Origin: Phytoseiulus persimilis
Taxonomy: Eukaryota; Arthropoda; Arachnida; Mesostigmata; Phytoseiidae
Assembly (NCBI GenBank): GCA_037576195.1
Contig: CM075104.1
Span: forward strand, 25,622,211-25,686,210
Length of the DNA: 64,000 nt
Direction of reading: 5' to 3'
Within the stretch, counting starts at the first letter, position 1; every line of letters begins with the position of its first letter. Position numbers and translations under genes: made by a program. Below, piece by piece: positions 35,216 to 47,028 of this stretch. A model generated the notes under the pieces. It was not told the DNA's origin, did not search any database, and saw only the letters and a program-made list of their open reading frames with translations.

Positions 35216-37753
35216 CTAACCCAGGTTAATGTTGAAGGCGAGAGCACCGTCATCGCCTCGGTTCAAGGTAACACCGCGGAAAACGCGGAAAGGAACTCTA
35301 AATAAAGAACGCCGGCTCTCTTGCACGGGCTGTTCATCTTCCTCTTGGTCATCCTCGTTCGAAGCGGGTGGAGGTCTTCTTCTACCTGTAGGTTTTTGGG
35401 GTTTTCTGCTGCCGCCACCGAACTGGATATTGAACAGCCGCCGACCCTGTTCTTGCTCGTCTGAGTCGTCGGAGTCTTCAGCTTTGGTTCGGGAGATTTT
35501 TTTCTTCCTCGGAACGCTCTTCGGAGCTGGGTGGCTCTCAGCTTCGTCGTCATCCTGATAACTCGGCTTCTTCGCTTTCTTCTGCTTCTTCGGCGCGTGA
35601 TGATGTTGTCCGTTACTGGAACGTGAACGGTATACCGTTTCAGTTATGTCATTGACGTCAGAAGGAACTTTTCTGACTCTGGTTGTTTTTTGGCTGATGG
35701 CTTTCTGCAGCACAGCGTCCCCGGAAAGACCTGCAAAAGAGTCAAAGGCTGCGTTCTCTTGTTCTTTGGAGCTCTGAAGGTTGTTATAGGGCCGGTCCTT
35801 GAGAGGCACAGCATCTTCATGGTCCCCTTCTCCGGCGTGCTGCATGGCGGACCGGGTATCGGGGTTCTGGAGTTCTAAATCGAGGCCTTGGGCCTTCCCC
35901 TTGTAATCGGAGGGGTGCCTGGAATGTCCGCCTCCGAAGGCCGCTTTTTGGAAATCACTTCCAATGTTCTGATTCAGACTCAACGGACTTCCAGCCAGCG
36001 GTACGTTGCCGAGGGGCACTGACGGCAGGCTGAGTACCTGCAACATCGAAAACGTTCGAATGTTGTGATCGAGCTGATTGATCGATTGGGACATGGGTTT
36101 TTCCGAACCGATCGTCAGTTGCGGAACGGAAACGATTGACCACAAACGAATTGTACCCACTTCAGGACGCGCTGTCTTCTCGAAAGCCCCGACCATGTGG
36201 GCCGGTATGACGTGATTGTCAAAATGAATCGTAGGAGCCATTTGAACAAACAGTCGATTCGGATCGCCGGCCCCGAACGAAAGACCGAATGGGTCCATCG
36301 CTGGATTGTGATGTTGGATGCCCCTGGAGCGAGTAAAAAAGCACGACAACTTTATTAGTTTTGTTGTCATCTTCTCTTCATGCTTGCTGTCGTCGAATCA
36401 CTGATGGACATTGTGAGAACCCTCCTCCATCTCCCGAAGACGGCGAAAGTAGCGAAAACGAAGTTAAATCTATTCCGATCTCCCACCAGGTGTTGAACTG
36501 ACAATCTGTGATGTTGGCCGAGCTCCGCTCCGGCACCGCGAACTTTTTACTCGTTGCCGACGAGCAACCGGCGTCGTCTTCTCGCGCGAACACTTACACG
36601 TGATGGCGTAACCCTGACTCCGGTTCCTTCTTCGGCCGCGACTACGATTCGGTATCAGCTGGTTCGTTTGGCCCTTCGCGGTGCCAACGGCCGAGCAGCT
36701 ATTCTTGTTCATTCATCAGACGGACGATTTCTCGCATCCTGATGCGCGCGTTGTTGTTATTGAAGTTGCGGCGCCTAATGACGCCGATGCTGTTGTCGCG
36801 GCTCGTTGTGCAGCCAAGTGTTTGCCCCAGCCCCCGGACGAAGCGTACAGATTCCACGAGGTGGATTTCGATGGATTCAGCTGAATTTTCCAAGCCTGCC
36901 TCGCTCGTCCACCGCATCCACCCGGCCACACAGGGAACCTACCTACCAGCCAGCGAAGGCACGAGCCGACCAGCTGTAGTCGGGTTAGACAGTCAGTCAG
37001 ACAGACAGCCAGCCGGTTAACGATTCATCGGCGTATCGCCGTAGCCGGAAGCGGGTGGCGTGCAAGGCCTTTGACCGAGAGGAATTTTGCTGAGATGTCA
37101 CAGCAGCCGTCAGGCAAGTGCGGCGCCTTCCGGATTCGGCTGTATTTGTTGACACACCGCATATTTCGATGTATTCCCAACCAAAGATACTTCCCCTCAG
37201 ACGCGTCACCGTCGCGTGGCTCCGTGTGAGCGTGTCGCATGCGATAACGATCCCTTCTCGCAGTCTTTCTCATGCACTTTGTCTGCTTCGGGAACAGCAC
37301 GGAACAAGCACAGTGCGCGATCGCCTTCTCGGTCTTGCTTCATCCGACGCAGTGACATCACTCACGCGTCACAGAGAGTTCCTCCGTTCGCGATGATTGC
37401 TCTCGCGCTGCCGAGCTCGGAATCCCAAGAGCGATCGGGGCCGAATCACAGCGTGTCCTCTCGAAACTTAGAATCTACGTATCGCTCGTCCCGGTCGTTG
37501 TGAGGTTGAGCAAGCGCATAATGTTGGAGGCTATCCGACAGTAAGATGGTTGTTCAGAGTCAATGATCGACTCCGCTGGGTGCACTTACCCTGACAATAA
37601 TGAGAGATCAGGTCGTAATCCCATTTGTTGTGCTCGGAGCACTTGAGGAAGCAACGAAACAACGACGAACACGAATCTAGCCAGAGCTGCTAACCGGAGT
37701 CCGATGAGTGAAACACTTGGAGCTAGGCTCCAATCATCTTTGGGACGGGCCAT
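35216..37753 (-). CDS. Secreted, charged low-complexity protein (gene B), 2 exons, about 423 aa
   Basis: Exon 1 is 37753-37590 and exon 2 is 36323-35216; the intron begins GTAAGT, ends CGCTCCAG and is phase 2, as in gene A. Exon 1 begins at the ATG of MARPKDDW and carries a hydrophobic stretch ending VFVVVSLLPQVLRAQ, very like the NRVRAQ signal end of gene A, then QMGLRPDLSLLSG. The frame of exon 2 also runs back through the intron to an ATG at 36370, but that start gives no signal peptide. The mature part is hydrophilic: a Lys-rich KKQKKAKKPSYQDDDEAE block near residue 300, acidic Ser/Asp/Glu stretches, the motif RRLFNIQFGGG, RRSLFRVPFRVF, and final LAFNINLG. The RR-[FL]-x-I-x-F motif and the NxxLG/FRLA end match gene A, so I infer paralogy. 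Function is unknown. Confidence 0.8.
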
Positions 37754-39089
37754 ACCGGCACCGTTTTGCCGTTGGTTCTGCTTGTGCTTTGCTTCGGTTT
37801 TTTTTTTGCACGGGTGCTGCGACGTCGTGGTGGGTCAGCTGCGCACTGCGGCGAGAATTCCGAGCCGAACAAGCGCTGTCTAGGTTGGACCCCGTAAACA
37901 TCATCTTGGCTCTGCGGCGAACCCGTGAGCGAGTGAGACGAGTGGAAAGACGTTTCGGCAGCATCGCAAGTTGAAAAATTATCCCTCCATCAACCTTTGC
38001 CCATCTTTCTGCCGATAAATATAATATTATCAGGGGTGGTTCTCCGAGTGGAACAACAACGCATCTTCGTCTCCAACAGCGCTAACCTCCCGCACTCCCC
38101 TTTCGGTGCCGGATGGCTGTGATGATTTGTTGCAACTGAGCAAGCGATCTTTCGACTCGGTTTGATCGCATGGAGTGTCACACGCGTGGGGTCCGGCTTG
38201 ACCGATTCGGGCATGGCATCTGGCTCGCATGAGTGTTCATTGCGACTTTCGGAATCTGTTTGTCTCAACAGCCTCAGCCATTGGAACCACCTGCGGAGAA
38301 GGACGAGGGAGGAATCATGCATTCCCGGCGATTCTTGCTGGACACATGAACAACACAGCCGCTGGATCGAACGCCAACAGCATTTGCTGGCTGCCACCTC
38401 CTAAAAGAGACAAAAATGATCTCGTTTCTGCTGGATCTAATCAGAAACGTAGGACCGGAGGCCCACGCGCAGAGAGAAAGGATTTCTTTCGAGAGCAGAA
38501 GTCCCAAAGGCAGCGTCTCACCTAAGAAGGCCAGATGTGATTATAGCTCTAAACGGAAAAATCCGGTTACCCCTTTGTTCCTGGCTGCACTTGCAGCATG
38601 TGCAGAAACAGCTCCAACAGCGTCCGTTCGCGTAGATGCTTCCCGGTAGATCTTACGCTGGTCCTCCCGAAATTCTCGGCGCAAGAATCTCTCGGTTAGA
38701 TCCGCTCCCGGGATGAGGTTCTGTTCGCGCGGATCTCTCGGCATTCTCGCCCCACGGACTTCTCCTCGGAGAATTTCCGCGCGAGCTCCTTCCCGTGTGC
38801 ACGGCGCTGCAGCAATGGAGCTTCATCTCATGAGACATCGTATTCTCTCGTTCGCGCTGCCGTTCTTGCGTCTCTCGGGTTTTTGCTTCGCTTAACGAGA
38901 TTAACTTCAACACCCTTCCGGGAATTCGGCTTTCCTTATGCAGTGCATTAGTGATAGTTATTGAGTCAGGTGAAAGTCTATGCCAGACCGCCCTGAAAGG
39001 CAAGCCTTCTAGGGCGAACTCCGAGCCAACTTCCAGCGGAAATCCATTACAATAATAGGTGTTCGATTGCTAATTGATATCTGGTGCTA
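37754..39089. other. Upstream of gene B; one coding-like minus-strand frame
   Basis: A minus frame from the ATG at 38742-38744 (MPRDPREQNLIPGADLTERF onward) reads as a charged, helix-like 58-codon stretch up to a GTAACC donor candidate near 38570. A possible acceptor CTTCTTAG near 38520 would then add a short tail to a stop. The two-exon model is plausible in phase but has no family match, so I leave it unassigned. Nothing else seen. Confidence 0.25.
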
Positions 39090-39365
39090 TCAGAAGAGAG
39101 CAAATCCCCAGATGAGCTCGTCCCACGGCTTCGAGAGATTCGATTCGACCAGGCTTTGGATAGCTGTGTAGAAATAGTTCACCGGGATCTGGTTTCTAAG
39201 CCTTCTGCCGATTTGTATGTAATGTAGCTCCGAGTCACATCGCTCGAGATCCGTTCGGATCATGAATGTAGCTACCTCGTCGAGGGATCCCCGCTTACGG
39301 ATCCAAAACGAGCCATTTCTCGGGAACAAGTTGATTTCACACGTTATCGACAATTTCTGAAGCAT
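39090..39365 (-). CDS. Hypothetical ORF, 91 aa
   Basis: This frame starts at a true ATG (39363-39365) with composition typical of a folded protein: alternating hydrophobic and charged residues, several Trp and Tyr, and few Arg runs, unlike nearby shadow frames. Phrases such as LVESNLSKPWDELIWGFALF recall a beta-strand-rich protein. It may be an exon fragment or a remnant of a decayed gene. No start context, splice partner or domain could be confirmed. Confidence 0.25.
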   Translation of the reverse strand: MLQKLSITCEINLFPRNGSFWIRKRGSLDEVATFMIRTDLERCDSELHYIQIGRRLRNQIPVNYFYTAIQSLVESNLSKPWDELIWGFALF

Positions 39366-42300
39366 GACGATGCTATCGCTAGATCAAGGTATGCTCTAAA
39401 ACGAGGAGCAACCACAACGACCAGACGTCGGCAGTACCCCCTGGGATCAACCGGAGACCCTTTTTCGTTGTTGACCAGCCGTCCAGCCGCCCCGCACGAA
39501 AATCCATCAGATGAGCAACAGAAACTGGAGAGAAAGACACGTCGGGTGAAATTGACTCGAGAATCGAGTTCGAATCCGGAGGAAACAGACGGGATCAACG
39601 TCAAGTGAAAACGATTCGGCCACTGGCGAAGCCTGCTCCGACTCCATGAGAAAGAAACTAAGTTAGCGATGGTTGTCTCCGATCGCGTGGGATTATTGGC
39701 GGGAGCCGGGAAGTACCGACGGAACGCGATCTGCTTCCACGCTTCTATTCATAAATTCGATATCAGAGTAAATGGACACCGCGTCCACGGCTCCTTGGGG
39801 CGTGGAGAGCGGCAGCTTAGCGTTGGAGGCTCCCTAGAAGCGAGAGAGCATCTCTGAGATCAGCTGCCACACTGAAAACTTGGTCCGGAAACCGTGAAGG
39901 TCATGCGTCAATGAAAAAATAACTCTACTTCGCATACAGGGAGCCCCTGGGAAATCGTCCAGCTGACCCGCCTGACTGACATATGGCGCTTCCTTCCGTT
40001 GACTCGTCCTAGGGATTGGACTCTTTCCGATGAGTGTCCGTCTTCCCGGGTCGTTTCGATCCACAGTACTCCAGACCAGAATACGGAATACATTCATGAG
40101 CTCATCCACTTTCAGCCGATGCTTCATAACGCGATGATATTGAAATCGAATAACGGTAGTTTCGCAAACTTTCAGAATCCCTATAGATCATGGTCTCCCG
40201 CCCACCGGTGACGTAATTCCCCAAGTACGATAAAAACAACCCATAGCGAGAATGTGGGGTTTCGTAAACCTCTCAGAGCGAGAGAGAGAGAAAGCGAGAG
40301 AACGGGAGAGAGGGAGCGAGAGTTCCATCTCCGGTTATGGAACAATTTAAAACGACAGCAAGCTATTCAGACAGAAAACCACAGAGGAACTGTTTACTTA
40401 GCTTGGTACTCAACGGAAACTGCACCATATCGGCTCGTGAGCTTGACCGTTATCTTGAAATCATCCTGGAAAATTCGTGATGCCATCTCGTGAAGCATGG
40501 CTCGACTTCTCCGGGTAGCATGAGCTCATTTTTGCCAAGGTTCTCGGAGCGAATGTAGAATACACAGGGTAGAATCAGGGTGCGAAGCAGAGTTTCACCC
40601 ACGGTAGCTCGCGATCGATACGTGTGGGAAGCTGACGGCACGTGTGGCCTCAATCGACTGGATTATTAGTATGAGTCTTGATCAATCTCCCGATTAAAGG
40701 AACGATCACATTATGTTCTGAGAACGGCGAAGCGGCAATAGTTGAATCGAGAGAACAGGATGAAGGTGAAGCCAATACACCGAAGCTGAATAAGCTGCTG
40801 CTGCCTGCCTGCCTTCTTTCCGCCATTATTTCAACAGCGGGAAGTAAAATTAGATTCCCTCGTCTTGAGGCTCTTCGGAGCCAGCCCGGGCAAAGATTGG
40901 GCTAATATTGAAACTCATTTTGGCCTTAAATGGCCTTTTTCCTTCGTACTTCCCCTCTCCGCCTCCTCAGTTGCTTCCTTTGCAATAATAATAATAAGGG
41001 TGGTGAGGAGCTCCCGCAGCCGTCCTCCCTGCCGTCATGCCCTCCTGTTACGACGCGTCGACGCCGATCTCTGGAGGGACCTCCCGAGTGAACTTCTCCG
41101 AAAGGCTTTTACGCCTTATCAGCTCAAAATCGATGCGAAAGAGTCGCTCCGATTGCGGGCATCGTTTCCGAGAATTCAGCCGCTTGCTTCCTCCCACCAG
41201 TGAGTTGTATTTTGACTGTTTTGGGAGACGGCCCTGTATGGATCGACATGAACGAATGGAAAGCACATCCATGAGCGTTTCAGGGACGTCAATCACGGTG
41301 CTTTCACGGAGACTTTTCCTCCGTGATTGCGCAACGCGTCAACCCATGGATGATATTAAATGGGGGTTACAGGTGAAACAGGGTGCAACAGTTTATCCTG
41401 ACGAGCCGCAAAAGTATTCCGTCTTTTCCGTGGGAAGATGCGATACGGGCCGAATGGGGTCCTCAGGAGTTTTCAGGCGATTCACTCCAGATCATCGGAT
41501 TCGCGGCCGCTGCTTCGACTGGTTGGAAAACAATTTCAAATTTCCAATCTAATCATGCTTCAACTCTTGGTCTCGAAAAGGTCCGTGGAATCGTCAATAA
41601 GCCCCCCCATCGGAATCGAGCGGTAGCGGAATATTAGAAGAATACTCCAGTAACAACGTTCCAAAGGTTTCAGTCAGATTTTTCTTGACTGTTCTCAACG
41701 CGTGGTTATCAAGAAATATCCAGAGGAGTGTTTGCTCATGTTGCTCATTTTCAGTCATGTTTCTGCTCGGCCATTTGATCAGGTTACGGCAGCCGCGACA
41801 AGTTCCGATCAGCGACGTCCAATAACCGTTCATTCCAGCTTCCGTGGCACGAATCTTGAGGATTTTATCGCTAATACAAAAATCCCTAGCTTCCCTCACA
41901 GACATTCTTCCAACAAGTCGCTTGATTGATCGGAACAAACACTCAGATTCGCTTCCTATGTTAGACAGCTCTGCGGAAGACCGAGGCCCTCATTCAAACC
42001 TGTATCAATCTGCTGGAAAAAACTATTCTCGGTGAAGTTAAGTTTCGGAGAAAGATTCGTAAGAATGGTGAGCAGGTATGATTCACTGGAAAATTGAATG
42101 ACCGCGTGCCACAGAAGTGAGAAGCGTCAGGAAAGCTCAGTATGGTGATTAATCACGGTCGACCCGTGGCCTCCCAATGACTCGGCACAGAAGGTTCTCG
42201 GTTATTTTGATCGCTATAGTCGAATATTTCACATGTTGCGTTCTCCGTCTGCTTCAATCAGGGACTCGGGCTCTCCGAGAGGCGCCGCCATTCCATCTCC

Positions 42301-42548
42301 ATTGCCGAACGGCTGAATGCAAGTATTGATTCACCTTGGAGGCTGCTCCAGCAGGCTATGCTCACGTAAAGCGCCCGTAGCGGAGTGACCGCGTGTTTGT
42401 CAGACTAATCGGTAGCGAGATAGATGTCTGATTTATTGAGGTTGGAATTCCTTTCCATCGATATGCTAGGAGCGACAATTGAAAGGCTGAGAACAGAACT
42501 TCCATTGGGGATACTGGGGAGCCGAGTCTCTTCGCTCGGAGCTTTCTT
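39366..42548. other. No supported gene; GA-rich microsatellite
   Basis: A (GA)n-rich tract at about 40265-40320 is the only simple repeat. Several frames look mildly coding-like: minus 41594-41938 with WIFLDNHALRTVKKNL, and plus 40865-41203 with LWRDLPSELLRKAF. None has a start, splice structure or known motif. Confidence 0.35.
40265..40320. repeat. (GA)n-rich microsatellite
   Basis: Interrupted run of GAGA units, seen directly. Confidence 0.75.
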
Positions 42549-43220
42549 TCAGTCGAACAGGATCGGGGTCTCTGCACAAATACTGCAGAGAATGCCGAGA
42601 AGGCAGTGCTTGCGACAGGTTGTCAGATTGGGATGATCGATTTGAACTGACGTGTCGAGTCGTATCACAGACCACTTGATTGCTCCGTTTTGGAAGCAGT
42701 AGCATGTTGGCGATTCGACGAGTTCCTCAGGATGGGATACGCACGGGCCCCTATCTACTAGATCTGAAGCGCAGATGCACTCTGATCTTAACAAACCTCC
42801 AAAAATCGATAATGGAGCGGGCATCAGTTTGTCAAAAACGGTGAGCCGATCATACGACCCAAAATCTTGCTCGCTCGCTCGTTTTTTCGCGAGTTTTGGC
42901 CAAACAGAAAACGAAACGAGGCCCTCCAGATTCGGAAGATGAATATCATTCAGAGAATCGCGCGATGGAGCCCCGTTGGTCCTGATATAAAGCTCCTGTG
43001 TCACCGAAATGCTCACTGGGTTGCTGCTCAGATGGCTTGCCGCATCCGTCTCAACAAGGCATCCGCTAGTGAGCTCAAACGGCCTCACGGAGGGAAATAG
43101 AATGGAGCAGAAAGGGAAATATCCCTGCAATGAAGACAAATACGCAAACGCTGTGCGAGGCCTCGTGGGGGTAGTTTCAATGGAGGCTGGTTCGCTTGTG
43201 AGGCCGCCTGCCGGAGGCAA
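42549..43220 (-). CDS. Hypothetical 223-codon open frame, no ATG at its 5' end
   Basis: One of the longest unassigned frames in the window. It opens at a TTG, so if real it is an internal or terminal exon. The middle reads well (LPNLEGLVSFSVWPKLAKK, then FDKLMPAPLSIFGGLLRSE), and the C-terminal third is Cys-rich (CICASD, CYCFQNG, TTCRKHCLLGILCSICAE). I recognise no domain. The frames on the other strand are shorter. Chance is possible at this base composition. Confidence 0.25.
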   Translation of the reverse strand: MPPAGGLTSEPASIETTPTRPRTAFAYLSSLQGYFPFCSILFPSVRPFELTSGCLVETDAASHLSSNPVSISVTQELYIRTNGAPSRDSLNDIHLPNLEGLVSFSVWPKLAKKRASEQDFGSYDRLTVFDKLMPAPLSIFGGLLRSECICASDLVDRGPCVSHPEELVESPTCYCFQNGAIKWSVIRLDTSVQIDHPNLTTCRKHCLLGILCSICAETPILFD

Positions 43221-45219
43221 AGACTGTTCACGCAGCGAAACTCACAGCCGACGAAACGCAGGCCACGCGTACCCTGTTGCGCAACAAACAATTCGGAGCG
43301 CTAACTCTGAACGTCCACATGAACGACCGGATACGGTGACGTTCGTCCCGCTGTCCCACCGATCGTCGAGTGGGAAAAACTAATTCGAGTTCCGGGAGGG
43401 CAAGCACGAAGTTTTTTAATTCACGCCACAATCGCTCGATGATGTTTGGAGTTTGTTCTTCGACCGGCGATTGTCGAGACGGCTCCAGAGTTCCATTCGG
43501 TACTCGCTCGCCTTGGAACCCACTCCCGAGCTACGGATCGTGAGGATAGTCGAAGAGTATCCGATTCGAATTCTCGAAACAAAGACTCATCCTGTCGATC
43601 CCGACTCACTATGCTAAGCACTCCACAGCGCGAAGCTAGACGTAACATGGCTTGAGTATTTGGCTGTTGAATTATGGATCGCTTCAAAGAGGAAAGCTCA
43701 GCGTACTCTATAATCTTCGTCCTGGAATTCTCCGCCTCGTCTATTCGAGCTTTCAGCACTCCGATCTACGTCTAGCAGGATACACGTAGACTCAGAAAAG
43801 CGGAGGAACTTTCAAACCTGTCTGCGTCTAGCACTAAGAAGTGCCGATCGTACTGGAATAATGGACTCTCTTCCTCGAGGACAAAGCTCCAGACCATGCA
43901 AGTGCACAAGATGTTGTAGGTACTTTACATACATGGGTAGCACGCGAGTAGCACTCGAGGCGCACGCACCGTTCTCACCGAATACCGAACCCTCCATTAC
44001 CTGACGAACTGATAGAGTGCACGGCTCCATCCGTTTTTCTTACGCGTTGGTAGCCGTATGCTCGCGACCACCTGTGAATTGCGAGAGTTGGCGAAGTTTT
44101 GGCTCTCAGACTGCCCTGCGCTCGCTCCAAAGTCCTCAGAATCATCCAACACGGTAAATATGCATCTGCCACAGCGTCGCACCCGAAATTCTCTTACTGA
44201 GCTTCATGGATTCTGACCCACGCACCCGACTCCGGTTGAGTATGGCCATCCGTTTCGCTGTGAACCCGTGAACTCATGATTGTTTTCCTCGGCGGTGAGT
44301 TTACTCTGTCACTGTATAGATCGAGCAATTTGCCAGCCAGCTGAGCGTCCTGCCAACCTGAACAGCAGGTTTCGAAGAAGTCGATGGCATTCGGAGTTTC
44401 ACCAGCCGTCTCACACCCTTGATTGGTAAGACTATGCAGGATCACGTTCTGCTGAGTCGCGCGGCAACCTCTCCGACCGAATATGAGAGAACACACAGAA
44501 CCTTTAACAGTAGGAATCTGTCAGCCGTACGAGCCGACTCACAGGCCCTAGCATAGCTCCACCGCGAACCTACAGAAAGGAAGAATCGGCCGTCTGCCCT
44601 CTCTCGATTCGTTCGTGTGAGGGAGACGCGCTCTCCGGTTGATGATGCCCCCTGTTCGACCACAGCATCGAACATTGTCCGTTGGACCTGTTTCGGCCAC
44701 GTTCGACGGGAGATCGTGATCATTCCCACTTCAGATTCTTCCCCGGCGCGAATAGAGAGCACGAACGGAGGCGTCGCGATCCGCTCGGTGACGCTAATCC
44801 CGGGGCAGAGCGGGTCCAACGACACATGAGATACATTTTTCATCGTTTTCACCCGATGTCACAGATTGTTCGTATACAGGACGAGAATCGGAATGAAAAA
44901 TGGGGGGGAACGTGAGGTTCAAAGAGGGAGACCCTTCGCGCTACGAAGGCTCGTATATTGGCCACCACTCCAACTCGCAATATACGGTACCGAACCTCGG
45001 CTTGATTCAGGCCAGCTGCGTCCCCTATGGGCATGGTCTCGCTTGAAGAAGGATTTGATTCACACCGACGCTCTTTGAAGCTTCCTGTTAGCTCCAGAAC
45101 GAACGAACGAACTTCTCTGAGAGCACTGATTTTTTTGTTCTGTTTCCGATGACTTTCATGCTATCTTGCTCTTTCTCGGCAAGACTTCACGTGGCCGAAC
45201 AACGTTTCAGGGGGCTCCG
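43221..45219. other. No supported gene
   Basis: A minus frame at 44442-44852 is open for 136 codons with even codon use, but starts at GTG and matches nothing; the opposite strand is also open across part of it (44617-44829). I cannot choose between them. Confidence 0.3.
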
Positions 45220-45522
45220 TCAGGCTCGCAAAAAGACAAAAGACGCGAGTACACTGTGTCTACACGACAGAAATAAATCGAAGCTTCCAGCAGAACAGTC
45301 GGAGGCCTCCTCAACAGTGATACGAGGCTTGAAACCCGCGACAACGCTTCTGATTTCTTTCAACTCAAGATCGCTCAGAAAGCTTCCCTGCTGCATTGGT
45401 TGAAGGCTCCATGAATCCTCGAATGCCTGACCGTGTTCTCGAGAGAGGCTCTCGATAGAATGTACAGAGTTCCGGTGAACCAACTCACCCAGTGGGTATC
45501 GCGTATCACGGGATGACATCAT
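45220..45522 (-). CDS. Hypothetical protein, 100 aa
   Basis: A genuine ATG-ATG start at 45522 opens a 100-codon frame with protein-like composition (AFEDSWSLQPMQQGSFLSDLELKEI region). A donor-like GTGAGTTG follows residue 12, so it might instead be a short first exon. There is no signal peptide and no domain recognised. Confidence 0.22.
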   Translation of the reverse strand: MMSSRDTRYPLGELVHRNSVHSIESLSREHGQAFEDSWSLQPMQQGSFLSDLELKEIRSVVAGFKPRITVEEASDCSAGSFDLFLSCRHSVLASFVFLRA

Positions 45523-47028
45523 GAACTTTTACGCTGCCCCGTAAACAGACAGGGAACTGTTCGGAATCGATAGTATCGATGATGTCACGCTCCGTGATCG
45601 AAGAAGTTGCTGCGATGGTGTTCCGACGTCGTGCATCACACGTCAACCGTCATTCGTGCCAGGTTAAGAATAATCTGTGAGGAGCGCATACAACTGTTGA
45701 TTACGCGTCGCTGCTGCAGCTGTGTTTTATCGAATACCGCCTTCGGAAAACTCGGGCTCATTGCGCGAAAGTGGGACGTGCTTCGCGTCGACAACAATGT
45801 GGACGTCGAGAACGTCAAGATCGTTTGATTAATCAATTTATTCCGCCAGTAGAGGTCGATCGTTCAAGAAAGTTCGATTGTCTCCCGAAGCCAACTCCCG
45901 ATCATCTGCCTGGGGAGGCCGCAAACTAGCTGTGGAGCGGTCGAACCCGCGTTTTCACCCCGCGTTTCACGCGCCAGGAGGGAATCATTGTGGATCCGGA
46001 TGTCCATGGACTGGAAGGGGGGGGGGGGGTCGTTGTCCACGGCTCGCGGTGGTTTATGTTTGGCTTCGATCTGTTCCGCCATTCGTCATTCAGTGCCCAT
46101 TCACGAGCTTCCCAACGCACTTATGAATTGTTCGTCAGCGAACTGGAGTTCGAGAGATCCGTTCGTTTGCTTTCTCGCGAGCTGGGCGGATGAATCTTAG
46201 CGTGCGCGTCACGCGATAGTGCGGAACCGCTCGTATGTGAGCCGATAACTGAAGGGAGAGAGCGAGCGAAGAGAGCGGGGAAGATTGAGTGGAGGGCAAA
46301 ACACCGAACAAATCTACGGAGATAGCTGACAACTGAAGCATGAGGTATGTCTACTTGGACCTCGCCACGCTTTCCGTCGCACCTCCCCGATTGCCTGAGC
46401 AGCTGACATCGTCGTATACCGTGTCTCTAATTTCTTCGCTTCGGATTTCAACCATCCGTCATCATCTCTCTTGTTCCTCCGGATCTCCTCTCGTGCACGT
46501 CGTCAAATAACAAGACACCGTTTAATTTGTCACGGTGAAGCGGCCTTATGATACGGAACTTCTGTGGAGACACAACAGGCTGAACGCATCATTGGCTTGT
46601 GGGGTCAAGTGATCGCAGCGTCGTCGCATTTATTTGAATATTCGGCGGTTTTTCTCCGAATACCCAGCGGAGAAGTGATTCTGCTCAACGCGATCCTAAC
46701 CAGGATTCCGGAAACGTCATTCGTATGTGTTTCCTCGCTAACATTTCAGGAGCGCTTCGAAGCGTCCCAAGTTCCGCCAGAGCTCCCTCATATCATCCAG
46801 TCAACCTGATTTGTACGAATTTCGTATTTCTCCGGGCCGCTATGGGCTTCAACTTCCCCGAACGAGGAGCGTATTTGAGAAGATGACTCCGAATCTCCCC
46901 ATCCAGTCTGCTGCCGTCGTCGTCGTTGCTGCCGGCGGTGGTGGTTGAACCAGCTTTGCAGGGAGCACAAAGGCCCTGCATTCGTCCTCCGCCACCTCAC
47001 AACAGGAATTTTTTAGCCTGGACTCTTG
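45523..47028. other. No supported gene; G-run
   Basis: Contains a run of 13 G at 46017-46029. Open frames around it are Arg/Ser-rich and mutually overlapping. Confidence 0.4.

Noticed and set aside
36360..36370. ATG at 36370 as the start of gene B
   Set aside because: It lies in the intron upstream of a good acceptor and gives no signal peptide; the exon at 37753-37590 fits phase and layout shared with gene A.
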